DNA of 51,812 bases from CAZSAL01 sp964604825 (GTDB taxonomy: Bacteria; Elusimicrobiota; Elusimicrobia; 2-01-FULL-59-12): NCBI GenBank assembly GCA_964604825.1, contig CAZSAL010000015.1, positions 1-51,812 on the forward strand, in the 5' to 3' direction. This document shows positions 24,510 to 32,779 of this stretch, in pieces. Numbering within the stretch: the stretch's first letter is position 1; each line of letters begins with the position of its first letter. The translations under genes and the position numbers were made by a program. The notes under the pieces were generated by a model. The model had not been told where the DNA came from, ran no database searches, and saw only the letters and a program-made list of their open reading frames with translations.

Positions 24510-25310
24510 TTATCGGATTCCTCGCGTCATTGCAGGAAGCGCCTCTATTAATTCTTTTGTATATGAATCCCGGGGTTGACGGAAAAGCGTCTGCGTTTCC
24601 CCTTCTTCCACAAGCCGTCCCTCTTTCATAACGGCGATTCGCTGTGTGTAGTTCGCGACAAGCCCCAGGTTATGCGAGATAAAAAGCATGGCCATTCCCA
24701 GTTCGCGCTGAAGCCGGAACAGGAGATCCAGAATATCCTTCTGGACCAGGACGTCAAGTGCTGTGGTAGGTTCGTCGGCCAGAAGCAGTTTCGGCCGCGT
24801 CAGCAGAGACATGGCAATCAATACGCGCTGTCTCTGCCCGCCGGAAAGCAGATGCGGATATGCTTCCAGCACGCGTTCCGGATCAAGCTGTACCTGACGG
24901 AGGGAATTAACGAGGGGGTCAGACCCAACATCAGCGGCAACAGGGGGTCTGATCCCGTGGGCTTCCAATACTTCCGCCATCTGGTCCCGCACGCGCATGA
25001 CTGGATTCAGCGCAGTGAAGGGATCCTGAAAGATCATGCTGATATCCCTGCCGCGGATCTGCCGCATCGCGGAATCCTTCAGACAAAGCAGGTTGGATTC
25101 CCCAAAAATAATTTTCCCGCAGGTTATGCGGCCTTCATTCGGGGCAATCAGGCGGAGAATTGCCAGGGCCAGGGTGCTTTTACCGCTGCCTGATTCGCCT
25201 ACGAGACCGAGCGTTTCCCCCGGGGCCAGGGTAAGCGAAACATCCCTGACCGCAGGAATCGTTTTCCCGCGGCGATAGTATTCAACGGAAAGATGCTCGA
25301 TGTTCAACAT
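24510..25310 (-). CDS. Oligopeptide/dipeptide ABC transporter ATPase (OppD/DppD-like) with repeat-derived segment
   Basis: This 266-residue ABC ATPase has Walker A GESGSGKST, Q-loop MIFQDPFTALNPVMRV, signature LSGGQRQRVLIAMSL and Walker B LLLADEPTTALDV. The helical region between Q-loop and signature contains residues about 118-133 (GIRPPVAADVGSDPLV) encoded by a small palindromic element, in place of the usual helix linking sequence. The frame and all catalytic motifs are intact. The gene is four bases from oppC and is followed by the OppF-like gene. The usual C-terminal OppD iron-sulfur tail is absent. Confidence 0.92.
   Translation of the reverse strand: MLNIEHLSVEYYRRGKTIPAVRDVSLTLAPGETLGLVGESGSGKSTLALAILRLIAPNEGRITCGKIIFGESNLLCLKDSAMRQIRGRDISMIFQDPFTALNPVMRVRDQMAEVLEAHGIRPPVAADVGSDPLVNSLRQVQLDPERVLEAYPHLLSGGQRQRVLIAMSLLTRPKLLLADEPTTALDVLVQKDILDLLFRLQRELGMAMLFISHNLGLVANYTQRIAVMKEGRLVEEGETQTLFRQPRDSYTKELIEALPAMTRGIR
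24914..24956. repeat. Small palindromic element translated within the OppD-like gene
   Basis: GGGGGTCAGACCC (24914-24926) and GGGGGTCTGATCCC (24943-24956) form inverted arms with a 16-base middle. The sequence is coding in frame. The GGGGTCTG end resembles the ends of the 7605-7769 palindrome. Confidence 0.7.
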
Positions 25311-25313
25311 GAC

Positions 25314-26141
25314 TCAGCTTCTTGGGTCCAAAACATCTCTCAGCCCTTCGCCCAGCAGATTAAAAGACAGTACGGTAATAAGAATGGCGCAGGCGGGGAA
25401 CAGCGAGAGCCACCAGGCAATGTGCAGATAATCCCGGCCAATGGAAAGGATGTTCCCCCACGACGGCATCGGCGGCTGCACGCCCAGTCCCAGGAAGGAC
25501 AAGGCTGATTCCGTGAGGACCGCGCCGCCTACGCCAAGGGTGGCGCTGACAAGAACCGGCGCTATAACGTTAGGGAAAATATGAACCCACAGGATCCGGA
25601 AATTGGAAATCCCCGCCAGACGCGCGGCCTGAATATAATCCCGTTCCCGGACGGACAGGCATTCCCCCCGCACCAGCCGCGCCAGTCCGGGCCATGCGGT
25701 AAGACCGATAATCGCCATGACGTTGTAGATGTTTGGTCCAAGAAACGCCAGTACCGCCAATATAAGGAAGAGCGTAGGAATTGAGAGCATCACATCCACC
25801 AGGCGCATGATGATCGTGTCGATCCATTTTCCGAAGAACCCGGCGATCAGCCCCAGCGTTGTGCCGATAATCAATGAAATTCCCACGGCAACGAATCCTA
25901 CGGAAAGGGACACGCGCGTCCCAAAAATCAGACGGCTGAGCACATCGCGGCCAAGGTCGTCGGTCCCCAGCCAGTGGCGCGCGGAAGGCGGGGACAGGCG
26001 CTGGGTCAAGTTTTGGATGATGGGGTCATGCGGAGCGATTCTGGCGGCGAAGATAGCCAGGAACGCGAGGAAAATAATCACGGCCATGCCCGCGATGGCC
26101 AGCCGGTTCCTCCGGAAGCGTTCAAAGTAAAGGGTTATCAT
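25314..26141 (-). CDS. Oligopeptide/dipeptide ABC permease (OppC/DppC-like)
   Basis: This 275-residue inner-membrane permease begins with a cytoplasmic segment and LAIAGMAVIIFLAFLAIFA. Its typical OppC features are HWLGTDDLGRDVLSRLIFGTR and the EAA-like loop REXDYIQAARLAGISNFRI (RERDYIQAARLAG at about 175-187). It forms the channel with the OppB-like protein. Unusually it is separated from oppB by 175 bases holding a duplicated 58-bp repeat unit, while all other genes of the operon touch or overlap. Confidence 0.93.
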   Translation of the reverse strand: MITLYFERFRRNRLAIAGMAVIIFLAFLAIFAARIAPHDPIIQNLTQRLSPPSARHWLGTDDLGRDVLSRLIFGTRVSLSVGFVAVGISLIIGTTLGLIAGFFGKWIDTIIMRLVDVMLSIPTLFLILAVLAFLGPNIYNVMAIIGLTAWPGLARLVRGECLSVRERDYIQAARLAGISNFRILWVHIFPNVIAPVLVSATLGVGGAVLTESALSFLGLGVQPPMPSWGNILSIGRDYLHIAWWLSLFPACAILITVLSFNLLGEGLRDVLDPRS

Positions 26142-26181
26142 GAAAACAGCTCAATTAACATAGGGTCCAAACAAGACCTCA

Positions 26182-26318
26182 CCAGGTGTATCACTAGGTG
26201 TATCATAGTTGTATCAGTGTATCAGCAACTGATACACCTCGATAATTTATCGTCGATGTCGTAGGTGTATCAGTAGGTGTATCATAGGTGTATCAGTGTA
26301 TCACCAGGTGATACACCT
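26182..26318. repeat. Duplicated 58-bp unit built from TGTATCA/TGATACA motifs between oppB and oppC
   Basis: Units 26182-26239 and 26261-26318 match at 51 of 58 positions and start 79 bases apart. Each has four direct TGTATCA copies and one inverted TGATACA, which can fold back on the third copy. The differences are partly paired: GTTG with CAAC in unit 1, GGTG with CACC in unit 2. The 21-base spacer contains the palindrome CGATAA-T-TTATCG. Unit 2 overlaps the oppB stop codon. Confidence 0.9.
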
Positions 26319-27294
26319 ACCTGCCGGCGTACCGGATTCTCGGGTCCGCATAAGCGTATAAAATATCAGCCAGCAGATTGCCCAGCACGGTTAAAAGCGC
26401 CGAAATCACCGTTATGGCCATGACCAGATTGTAGTCACGGGTCATAATTGCTTCATACCCGAGCCGGCCCATGCCCGGATAAGCAAAGATTGTTTCGATG
26501 ATCACCCCCCCGCCGATCAGGTCGGGGATCATCAGGCCGAACATCGTGAGCAGAGGGATCAGGGCGTTGCGCGCCGCATGAACGCCGTAAACCCGCCAGT
26601 TGGAAAGGCCCTTGGCTTTCGCCGTACGGATAAAATCCTGGTGAACAACCTCCAGCATGCTGTTGCGCATGTATCTTGAAAGCCCGGCCAGATCGGTCAG
26701 TCCCAGGACCAGCGTCGGCAGAACAAGATGGCGGGCCATGTCCAGCATGCGGGCGGTCAAAGGCATAGGCATAAAAGAAAGCGACCTCAGCCCTGAGATA
26801 GGCAGCCATCCGAGCTCCAGTCCGAAAATAATCATCAGGAGCAGCGCCAGGGCATAGGTTGGTACGGAAAAACCCAGAAAAACAAAAACGGTAGAGGCTT
26901 TATCGAACCAGCTGTTGGCTTTAACCGCAGATATGGCTCCTATGGGTACGGCCACAAGGAACATGAAAAGGATGGAAAGGATGTTCAGGAGCAGCGTCGC
27001 CGGAAGGCGTTCGGCGATTTTCCGCAGCACCGGGCGGCCGTCGTTGAACGATTTGCCGAAATCAAACCGCGCCATGCGTCCCGCCCAGCGCGCATACTGC
27101 ACCGGGATGGGCTGGTCAAACCCCATATCGTGGCTGATGCGCTGTTTTACTTCGGGCGTCACATGCGGGTTTAGATCCGCAATTTGGTCGATCGGACCCC
27201 CCGGAGCCAGCTGTATGAGAAAAAAGCTGATGATGGAAATCCCGATCAAAGTGGGAATGACCTGCAGCAGGCGGCGGAGAAGGTAAGGGATCAC
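26317..27294 (-). CDS. Oligopeptide/dipeptide ABC permease (OppB/DppB-like)
   Basis: This has 325 residues from GTG 27294, which overlaps the TGA stop of the binding-protein gene (GTGA); the upstream ATG at 27342 would overlap further and adds a non-homologous stretch. OppB features are LLRRLLQVIPTLIGISIISF at the start, LAPGGP, and the EAA loop DFIRTAKAKGLSNWRVYGVH followed by ARNALIPLLT. Six membrane segments are expected. It partners the OppC-like permease. Confidence 0.92.
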   Translation of the reverse strand: MIPYLLRRLLQVIPTLIGISIISFFLIQLAPGGPIDQIADLNPHVTPEVKQRISHDMGFDQPIPVQYARWAGRMARFDFGKSFNDGRPVLRKIAERLPATLLLNILSILFMFLVAVPIGAISAVKANSWFDKASTVFVFLGFSVPTYALALLLMIIFGLELGWLPISGLRSLSFMPMPLTARMLDMARHLVLPTLVLGLTDLAGLSRYMRNSMLEVVHQDFIRTAKAKGLSNWRVYGVHAARNALIPLLTMFGLMIPDLIGGGVIIETIFAYPGMGRLGYEAIMTRDYNLVMAITVISALLTVLGNLLADILYAYADPRIRYAGR

Positions 27295-28997
27295 TGGATC
27301 ATCTCCGTCTTGTAGCGCTGCAGTTTTTCCGGGACATACCACTGCCAGAAATTCCAGCCCAGGCCCGCAGGCGCAACTTCGGGCCCGATGAAGCGTTTAT
27401 GAACGGCCTGCAGCTCGTCCGGCGAATACAGAAATACGTAAGGCAGATCCGCCGCAATCAATTCGTGCGCGCGCCAGTAAATTTCCTGGCGCTTTTTCTG
27501 GTCGAAAGTCTCCCTTCCTTCCACGAGCAGCCGGTCAACCTCCTTGTTCGAATAGCCGCAGAAATTGTACTGGCCTTCCTTCTGCTGGGAAGAATGCCAC
27601 ATGGCATAGATGTCGGGATCGCGTCCAAGCTGCCAGCCCATGACGAGGGCCTCGAAATCTTTCTTGTCAATGTAGTTCCGGATAAATGTCGACCATTCCA
27701 TGATGCGGATGCGGACTTCGATTCCCACCCGGCCAAGCTGCTGCTGAATGACTTCCGAGCAGAGCTGCCGCACCTTGTTGCCCTGATTGGTCATGATCGT
27801 GAAAGAAAATACCCGGCCGTCCTTTTGCAGCCAGCCGCCTGGACCGGGACGCCATCCCGCTTCATCCAGCAGCCTCCTGGCGCGGGACGGATCATAGGGA
27901 GGCGGAGTAACATGGGGGTTGTAAGCCCAGGACATTATGGCGAAGGGGCCGCTGATAGGCTGCCCCAGGCCGAGCTGCAGTCCCTGGACCAGAGCATTGC
28001 GGTCAATCGACAAGGCGATGGCCTCGCGAACGCGCCGGTCCTGGAACAAAGGATTTTTCAGGTTGAACCCTAGATAGACGTAGCGGAATGCCGGATAACG
28101 GAAGCGGTTGTGATGCGCGAAAATGGCGTCATAAGCCTTGTACTGATCCGGCGTCAGGGTCATTGCGTCGATGGACTGGTTTCTCAGCTCGAGGAATTCC
28201 ACCGCCTGATCCGGAATAATGCGGTAGATATATTTCTGAATATAAGGCCGTCCCAGGAAGTAATCGGGATTTGCTTCGAGAAGGATGTACTGATCGGTCT
28301 TCCATTCCTTGAACCGGAACGGCCCTGTGCCGATCGGCGCCCGGTTGGCGTGGTGCGTGTTGAAGTCTTCGGGGTTATGTGCGTTTTCAAAAACATGCCT
28401 GGGAATTATTCCCATTCCCCAGGAAGCAAGACCGGGAGCGAAGGGCTTTTTGTATACGACGCGTACCGTATAAGGATCAGGCGCTTTGACGGACTCGACG
28501 TCGTCAAAATCACTGGCATAGGGAGTATGCACGCGCGGATCGCGCAGTTTTTCGTAAGTGAACAGGACGTCGTCTGCGGAAAAAGGCGCGCCGTCGTGCC
28601 AGCGGACGTTCCTGCGCAGGTGAAACACTATTACCAGGCCCTTCTTTTTTATTTCCCACGATTCCGCCAGATCGCCTGCGAGGTTCAGATCTTTGTCGTA
28701 TTTGACCAGCCCGTTGAACACCTGGTTGTTGATGTCATTGGAGGCGGAGTCGGACGCGAGAACAGGGTTCAGCATGCTTGCGTCGCCGATGGAGCTGTCG
28801 GCGTAGGCGTCGCCGTACGCGGGGGCGGGAGTGTCAGCCGCCTGCAGCGGAGATGTCAAAATGCAGAAAGAAATCAAGCCGGTAATTGACACAATTCGTC
28901 GTCCCGGCAAGCCGTAGGCCGGGACCCAGGTGTTTTTCCTTAATGATAGGCCCCGGCCTGAAGCCTGCCGGGGCGACGATAAAGGATGTAAGTTCAT
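27291..28997 (-). CDS. Oligopeptide/dipeptide-binding protein (SBP family 5) with repeat-encoded signal region
   Basis: This 568-residue periplasmic binding protein has family 5 hallmarks: DLAESWEIKKKGLVIVFHLR, VRWHDGAPFSADDVLFTYE, PIGTGPFRFKEWK and a C-terminal RRQEIYWRAHELI-like helix. ATG 28997 overlaps the stop of the M16 gene (ATGA). Residues 7-34 are encoded by a family B palindromic repeat. A hydrophobic export core follows directly (IVSITGLISFCILTSPLQAA), so the signal peptide has an unusually long N-region. It captures peptides for the Opp/Dpp importer encoded downstream. Confidence 0.92.
   Translation of the reverse strand: MNLHPLSSPRQASGRGLSLRKNTWVPAYGLPGRRIVSITGLISFCILTSPLQAADTPAPAYGDAYADSSIGDASMLNPVLASDSASNDINNQVFNGLVKYDKDLNLAGDLAESWEIKKKGLVIVFHLRRNVRWHDGAPFSADDVLFTYEKLRDPRVHTPYASDFDDVESVKAPDPYTVRVVYKKPFAPGLASWGMGIIPRHVFENAHNPEDFNTHHANRAPIGTGPFRFKEWKTDQYILLEANPDYFLGRPYIQKYIYRIIPDQAVEFLELRNQSIDAMTLTPDQYKAYDAIFAHHNRFRYPAFRYVYLGFNLKNPLFQDRRVREAIALSIDRNALVQGLQLGLGQPISGPFAIMSWAYNPHVTPPPYDPSRARRLLDEAGWRPGPGGWLQKDGRVFSFTIMTNQGNKVRQLCSEVIQQQLGRVGIEVRIRIMEWSTFIRNYIDKKDFEALVMGWQLGRDPDIYAMWHSSQQKEGQYNFCGYSNKEVDRLLVEGRETFDQKKRQEIYWRAHELIAADLPYVFLYSPDELQAVHKRFIGPEVAPAGLGWNFWQWYVPEKLQRYKTEMIQ
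28897..28978. repeat. Palindromic repeat (family B) inside a signal-peptide coding region
   Basis: Inverted arms of about 30 bases (CGTCGTCCCGGCAAGCCGTA ... and ... GCCTGCCGGGGCGACG) are found here. It is in frame within the binding-protein gene between the start codon and the hydrophobic core. The intergenic copy is at 10085-10169. Confidence 0.85.
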
Positions 28998-30229
28998 TTC
29001 GGTGTTATCTCAATGGTCACGCGCGGCTGTCCGAGGAGGTCGCGTGCAAGATTCCGAAGCTGGCCGGGAGTAATCTGTTCGAGCTGCCGCAGGAAGCGAT
29101 GCCCGTAGGAGACATCCCTCCCGAGAAATGTCCACCATGCGGCGTACCAGGCCTGCCGCCGCCGTGTCTGCAGTTCCATGAGGTAGGAACCCCTGATCAT
29201 TTTGATCGCCTGACGGACTTCTTCCCGGCTGGGAGGTTTGCTCTGGAGATCTTCCAGGATTTGTTCAAGCATCTGTCTCGCCCGCGGCAGCTTGTTCGGA
29301 GGAAGACCGAGATAGAATACCCACTGGCTGGTAAAAAGCCTGGTAGGAAAAAATGAAGAGACTTCGTAAGCCAGCCCGGCTTCCTCGCGCAGCTTAAGGA
29401 AAAGCCGGGAACTCATGCCGCCTCCAACCAGAGTGTTCAGAACCTTAAGCTGAGCGTAACGCAGGTCCGTTGCGCCGGGTGCGGAGACTCCCGTCATCAG
29501 GTAAGCCTGTTCAAAGTCGGCCTTGACGGAAACTTCCGTTTCTTCGACTGACGGCAGGGCTGCGCGCAGCGGTTCGCGCAGAGGGATATTCGACCGCCAT
29601 GCGCTGAAGCTTTGTTCAAGCAGCCTTTTCACCCCGCGAGTAGGCAGTGAGGAAACGATGGAGAGAATAGATCGCTTGGGAAGGAAATGGCCCTTGTACC
29701 AGTGGACAATCTGACGACGGCTGAAGGACCGGACGGTTTCCTTTTTCCCTTCGGTAGGCCAGCTGTATGGATGCGTCCCGTAAAAGATGGAATTAAACCG
29801 GTCATATGCTTTGTTAAAGATCGTATCGGTCCGGCTTTGCAGGTCTGCGAGAATATGTTCGCGTTCTTTTTCAATTTCGTAGGGAAGAAATCTGGGATGC
29901 GCAAGGACGTCAACCAGCACCGCAAGCGCCTTGTCGAGTTTGGCCATCGGCGCGGTGAACCCGAATTCCGTGAAATCCTCAGAGGCATGACAGCTGAGAG
30001 ACGCGCCTATCGATTCCATTTCATAGGCGATCTGGTGCGCGGAACGGCGGCGTGTCCCCTGCAGAAGGATTTCAGCGGTGAGATTTGCGATCCCCGACTG
30101 CGCCGGAGATTCGTCGATGCTTCCTGTGCGCAGCAGGAGCGTCGCGGCGGCCAGCGGTATTCCCGGGCTTTCCTGGTAAAGGACCTTCATGCCGTCGGGA
30201 TGAGTCCATTGTGAGCGTTTGATAGCCAT
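28994..30229 (-). CDS. M16 family protein, inactive-type subunit
   Basis: This 411-residue protein has the M16 (pitrilysin/processing peptidase) fold. The zinc motif HxxEH is missing: the equivalent stretch reads SGIANLTAEILLQGT. Such subunits pair with a catalytic partner and supply substrate-binding residues, here including the Arg/Tyr-containing C-terminal region near GLAYEVSSFFP. The catalytic partner is encoded directly upstream with one base between the frames. No signal peptide is evident. Together they probably trim peptides; their location before the peptide importer genes supports that. Confidence 0.9.
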   Translation of the reverse strand: MAIKRSQWTHPDGMKVLYQESPGIPLAAATLLLRTGSIDESPAQSGIANLTAEILLQGTRRRSAHQIAYEMESIGASLSCHASEDFTEFGFTAPMAKLDKALAVLVDVLAHPRFLPYEIEKEREHILADLQSRTDTIFNKAYDRFNSIFYGTHPYSWPTEGKKETVRSFSRRQIVHWYKGHFLPKRSILSIVSSLPTRGVKRLLEQSFSAWRSNIPLREPLRAALPSVEETEVSVKADFEQAYLMTGVSAPGATDLRYAQLKVLNTLVGGGMSSRLFLKLREEAGLAYEVSSFFPTRLFTSQWVFYLGLPPNKLPRARQMLEQILEDLQSKPPSREEVRQAIKMIRGSYLMELQTRRRQAWYAAWWTFLGRDVSYGHRFLRQLEQITPGQLRNLARDLLGQPRVTIEITPK

Positions 30230-30230
30230 G

Positions 30231-31565
30231 TTAATTTTCCACTACCGCGCTGGACAGGGCGTCTGGATGAAAGTACCTGTTTATCACGGGCTTCAGCTGA
30301 GAACCCGTCAGGCCGGCAATCTTATCAACGTAATTTTCCAGCCGGTCCAGCCTGTCTTCGACGGCAAAAAGGCCGATGATCGAAGCCTGATTATGATAGC
30401 TTTCAAAACTTTGGAGCCATGAGTTTAGAATAATATTTTTTGCCCGTTCTATTTCATGTCTCGCGGGAGGCCGGCGAAGCAGCATGGAAAAATGCCCTCC
30501 AATTTCCCGGCCCAACAGGGCCCTTTTTTGAGGATCGCATTCGGCGAAGATCGCAAAAATTCCCGGTCCCTCATGCGTGATATTCCCGGCGTGAATGGAC
30601 CATGCGATTTTCTTTTTCTCCCGCAGGGAGGAGACAAGGCGTGAACTGCGGCCTTCCCCAAGGATCGTAGCCAGCAGATCAAGCGCCTCGTGATCGGCGC
30701 TGGACGACGGCGGCGTCGGCAGGGCCAGGGCCAGATAGGACTGCTTGACGGGTTTCTTGATTTTTAAATCCCGCATTGCGGGCCTGCTCGCGGCAAGTTG
30801 AGGTCTTTGAACTTCCCGGCCTGCGGGCATTCCGCGGAATGCGGTTGTAATCCAGGCCAGCATTTTCCGGGGGTTCAAATCTCCGGCGGCGACAAGGATG
30901 CAGCGGGCTGCGTTGTATCGATCGTGGTAATATCCGGCCAGTTCCTCACGGGACAGGTTCTTCACTGTTTCCGGCGTCCCGATTACGGGGCGGCTGAGCC
31001 GCCGTTCGGAATAAATCGCCTGACTCAGCAGATCCCATAACAGCGCGTCAGGGTCGTCATTCCTGCGCTTCATTTCTTCCAGAATAACAAAGCGCTCGCG
31101 CTGCCATTCTTCCGGAGGAAAAGTTGCACGGTGCATCATCTCGCCCAGCAGGGAAATCGCTTCCCGGGAGCCTGCGCTGGGCAGATCGACGAAGTAATGG
31201 GTATATTCCCGCGAAGTCTCGGCATTAAGTGAGCCGCCAAGGGATTCCATCCAGCGGGATATGCCTGAAGCCGCATGCCGGTCGGTTCCTTTAAAGACCA
31301 TATGCTCCAGGGCATGAGATATCCCCGCCTGTGATTCTTCTTCGTCTATGGATCCGGCGCGCAGCCAGGTTTGAATGGATACCAGCGGCCAGGAGTGATC
31401 TTCTTTTAAATAAACGCGCAATCCGTTGGAAAGGCGGTAGGTGTGAAGCTGATCCAGCGGTGAGAAAGACTTTGACGTCGGAAAACTCCGCGCGATCCTA
31501 GATTGAGGTGGTGACCAGCGTTTCGGTCGAGGCGACGCCCGGTACGGCGCGTATCTTCCCGACAA
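30231..31565 (-). CDS. M16 family zinc metallopeptidase, catalytic subunit
   Basis: This has up to 444 residues. The inverted zinc motif HALEH lies in AGISHALEHMVFKGTDRH, and the distal zinc-ligand helix is around FVILEEMKRRNDDPDALL. Neighbouring LLGEMMHRATFPPEEW and FGECD-type elements are as in processing peptidases. ATG 31565 lies inside the preceding Lrp-type gene (68-base overlap), and the first 35 residues are not family-like. A non-ATG start just after that gene's stop may be real, so the N-terminus is uncertain. It works with the inactive-type M16 partner encoded next. Confidence 0.9.
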   Translation of the reverse strand: MSGRYAPYRASPRPKRWSPPQSRIARSFPTSKSFSPLDQLHTYRLSNGLRVYLKEDHSWPLVSIQTWLRAGSIDEEESQAGISHALEHMVFKGTDRHAASGISRWMESLGGSLNAETSREYTHYFVDLPSAGSREAISLLGEMMHRATFPPEEWQRERFVILEEMKRRNDDPDALLWDLLSQAIYSERRLSRPVIGTPETVKNLSREELAGYYHDRYNAARCILVAAGDLNPRKMLAWITTAFRGMPAGREVQRPQLAASRPAMRDLKIKKPVKQSYLALALPTPPSSSADHEALDLLATILGEGRSSRLVSSLREKKKIAWSIHAGNITHEGPGIFAIFAECDPQKRALLGREIGGHFSMLLRRPPARHEIERAKNIILNSWLQSFESYHNQASIIGLFAVEDRLDRLENYVDKIAGLTGSQLKPVINRYFHPDALSSAVVEN

Positions 31566-31731
31566 CGACGTTGGTCATTGTGTGCAGATCTGCGGCTTCG
31601 ATGTCGGCGACGATGTCCCAGCGTCCAAAAACGGCCGATAAATGCGAGACGCCTTTGATGTCTTTCAGCTTCGCCATGGTGAGTTTTTCGCGTCCGGCTG
31701 CCAAGCGGATTAAAACCAAACCTGTGATCAT
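31498..31731 (-). CDS. Stand-alone Lrp/AsnC ligand-binding (RAM) domain protein
   Basis: This 77-residue protein corresponds to the C-terminal sensor domain of Lrp/AsnC regulators without the DNA-binding domain: GLVLIRLAAGREKL, LSAVFGRWDIVADIEAAD, and a V(R/K)AVPGVASTETLV end strand. ATG 31731 has GGGAGG seven bases upstream. Stand-alone RAM proteins form ring-shaped oligomers that bind amino acids. Being next to peptidase and peptide transport genes, an amino-acid sensing role is plausible but unproven. Confidence 0.85.
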   Translation of the reverse strand: MITGLVLIRLAAGREKLTMAKLKDIKGVSHLSAVFGRWDIVADIEAADLHTMTNVVVGKIRAVPGVASTETLVTTSI

Positions 31732-31773
31732 GATTTTCCCTCCCGTTTATCCGCCAATAACTCAGTGGCGGGT

Positions 31774-32118
31774 TTAAGTTATTTTAGAGTTCCGTCTTCG
31801 AACGCCGCCAAGATATGCGTCAATGACGCCGTATACCCACAATATGCCCAACATGGCTTCGTAGGTATAAAAAGTGAATGTGTGATCCTTTACGATATGG
31901 CCCTCGATAATCTGGCGCAGCATATTACGGTCTACGGAATTTATATCTGCAGGAAGGTAAACCAGCGCCGCCCGGCTCAGCCAGATGGAGAATGCCATCA
32001 GGATGCCCAGGCTTGCAAGAATAAGCAGGCTGCCTTTCTTAAATTCCCTGTTGAAAAGCTGGCCTACGCCAGGGCCAAGCAAAAGCGACAACAGGACAGG
32101 GATGAGAATTAATGTCAT
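31774..32118 (-). CDS. Small membrane protein of unknown function (DUF5683/TM2-like)
   Basis: This has 114 residues with three hydrophobic segments. The first is followed by PGVGQLFNREFKKGSLLI, which recalls the PGLGQxYNxxxxKG pattern of DUF5683/TM2-type proteins, whose function is unknown. The middle contains a soluble stretch (about 56-84). It appears to be the first gene of the RAM-M16-Opp operon, 42 bases ahead of the Lrp-type gene. No Shine-Dalgarno is evident. Confidence 0.65.
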   Translation of the reverse strand: MTLILIPVLLSLLLGPGVGQLFNREFKKGSLLILASLGILMAFSIWLSRAALVYLPADINSVDRNMLRQIIEGHIVKDHTFTFYTYEAMLGILWVYGVIDAYLGGVRRRNSKIT

Positions 32119-32148
32119 TTCTACGAAATTATATTAAATCAGACAGTT

Positions 32149-32760
32149 TTACGTTGCCAAACTTCCGATAAGCGCCAATGCCAGCGCTGCCGCGGCGATA
32201 ATCGCCAGGGATAGAAGCAGCGCCAGCAATATCAGGAACGGACTGACGGCGGCCGCTGTTGCCGCCCAGCGCGGCCACAAAGTAGTCCGCTGAAGGCCGT
32301 TGATCGCTCGGAGCAGGACAAGGATCGCTGCCGCGGCCTTTGCCAGGCCGAAAACGACAAACCCTCCAGGCAGCGGACGGGTTATGATCGCGGCGGGAAG
32401 CAGGAGGTGCAAAGGAGCTGCGGCTTGAGCGCTTATCTCAAACAATATTTTGTAGGGGATGGTTTTAACCGTTCGGACGATCAGCATGAGTATTACAAAA
32501 AACGATCCGGCAACCAGGAAATTAATCAGGAAGGAAGTCCATAAAATATTCCACGAAGAAAAAATATTATGTGAATCTTGAATCGCATAGGCTCCCGCGA
32601 GGGACGCGGCAAAAACGGCGGCCAAAAGCTGGCAGCAAAGGTTCCAATATGAATGATTTTGAGAACCGTACTCGTTAGTTCCCGGAGCGATGATCCAGTC
32701 CCATGCGGCGGTCCCGATCATGCCGCCGCCTTTTTGTACGCCGGAAGCGGGTTGCGCCAT
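32149..32760 (-). CDS. Yip1-like multi-pass membrane protein
   Basis: This has 203 residues from ATG 32760; an upstream ATG at 32823 would overlap the sppA stop. Several hydrophobic segments are present. The arrangement is similar to Yip1-family proteins, including NFLVAGSFFVILMLIVRTV and a very Ala/Leu-rich final segment. Function in bacteria is unknown. It lies 19 bases after sppA and is probably cotranscribed with it. Confidence 0.65.
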   Translation of the reverse strand: MAQPASGVQKGGGMIGTAAWDWIIAPGTNEYGSQNHSYWNLCCQLLAAVFAASLAGAYAIQDSHNIFSSWNILWTSFLINFLVAGSFFVILMLIVRTVKTIPYKILFEISAQAAAPLHLLLPAAIITRPLPGGFVVFGLAKAAAAILVLLRAINGLQRTTLWPRWAATAAAVSPFLILLALLLSLAIIAAAALALALIGSLAT

Positions 32761-32779
32761 AAGCAAGGAAACGGTGGGA

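Noticed and set aside
26182..26318. CRISPR-like array from repeated TGTATCA blocks
   Set aside because: Only two long units, no unique spacers of regular size, internal repeats within the unit, and no cas genes.
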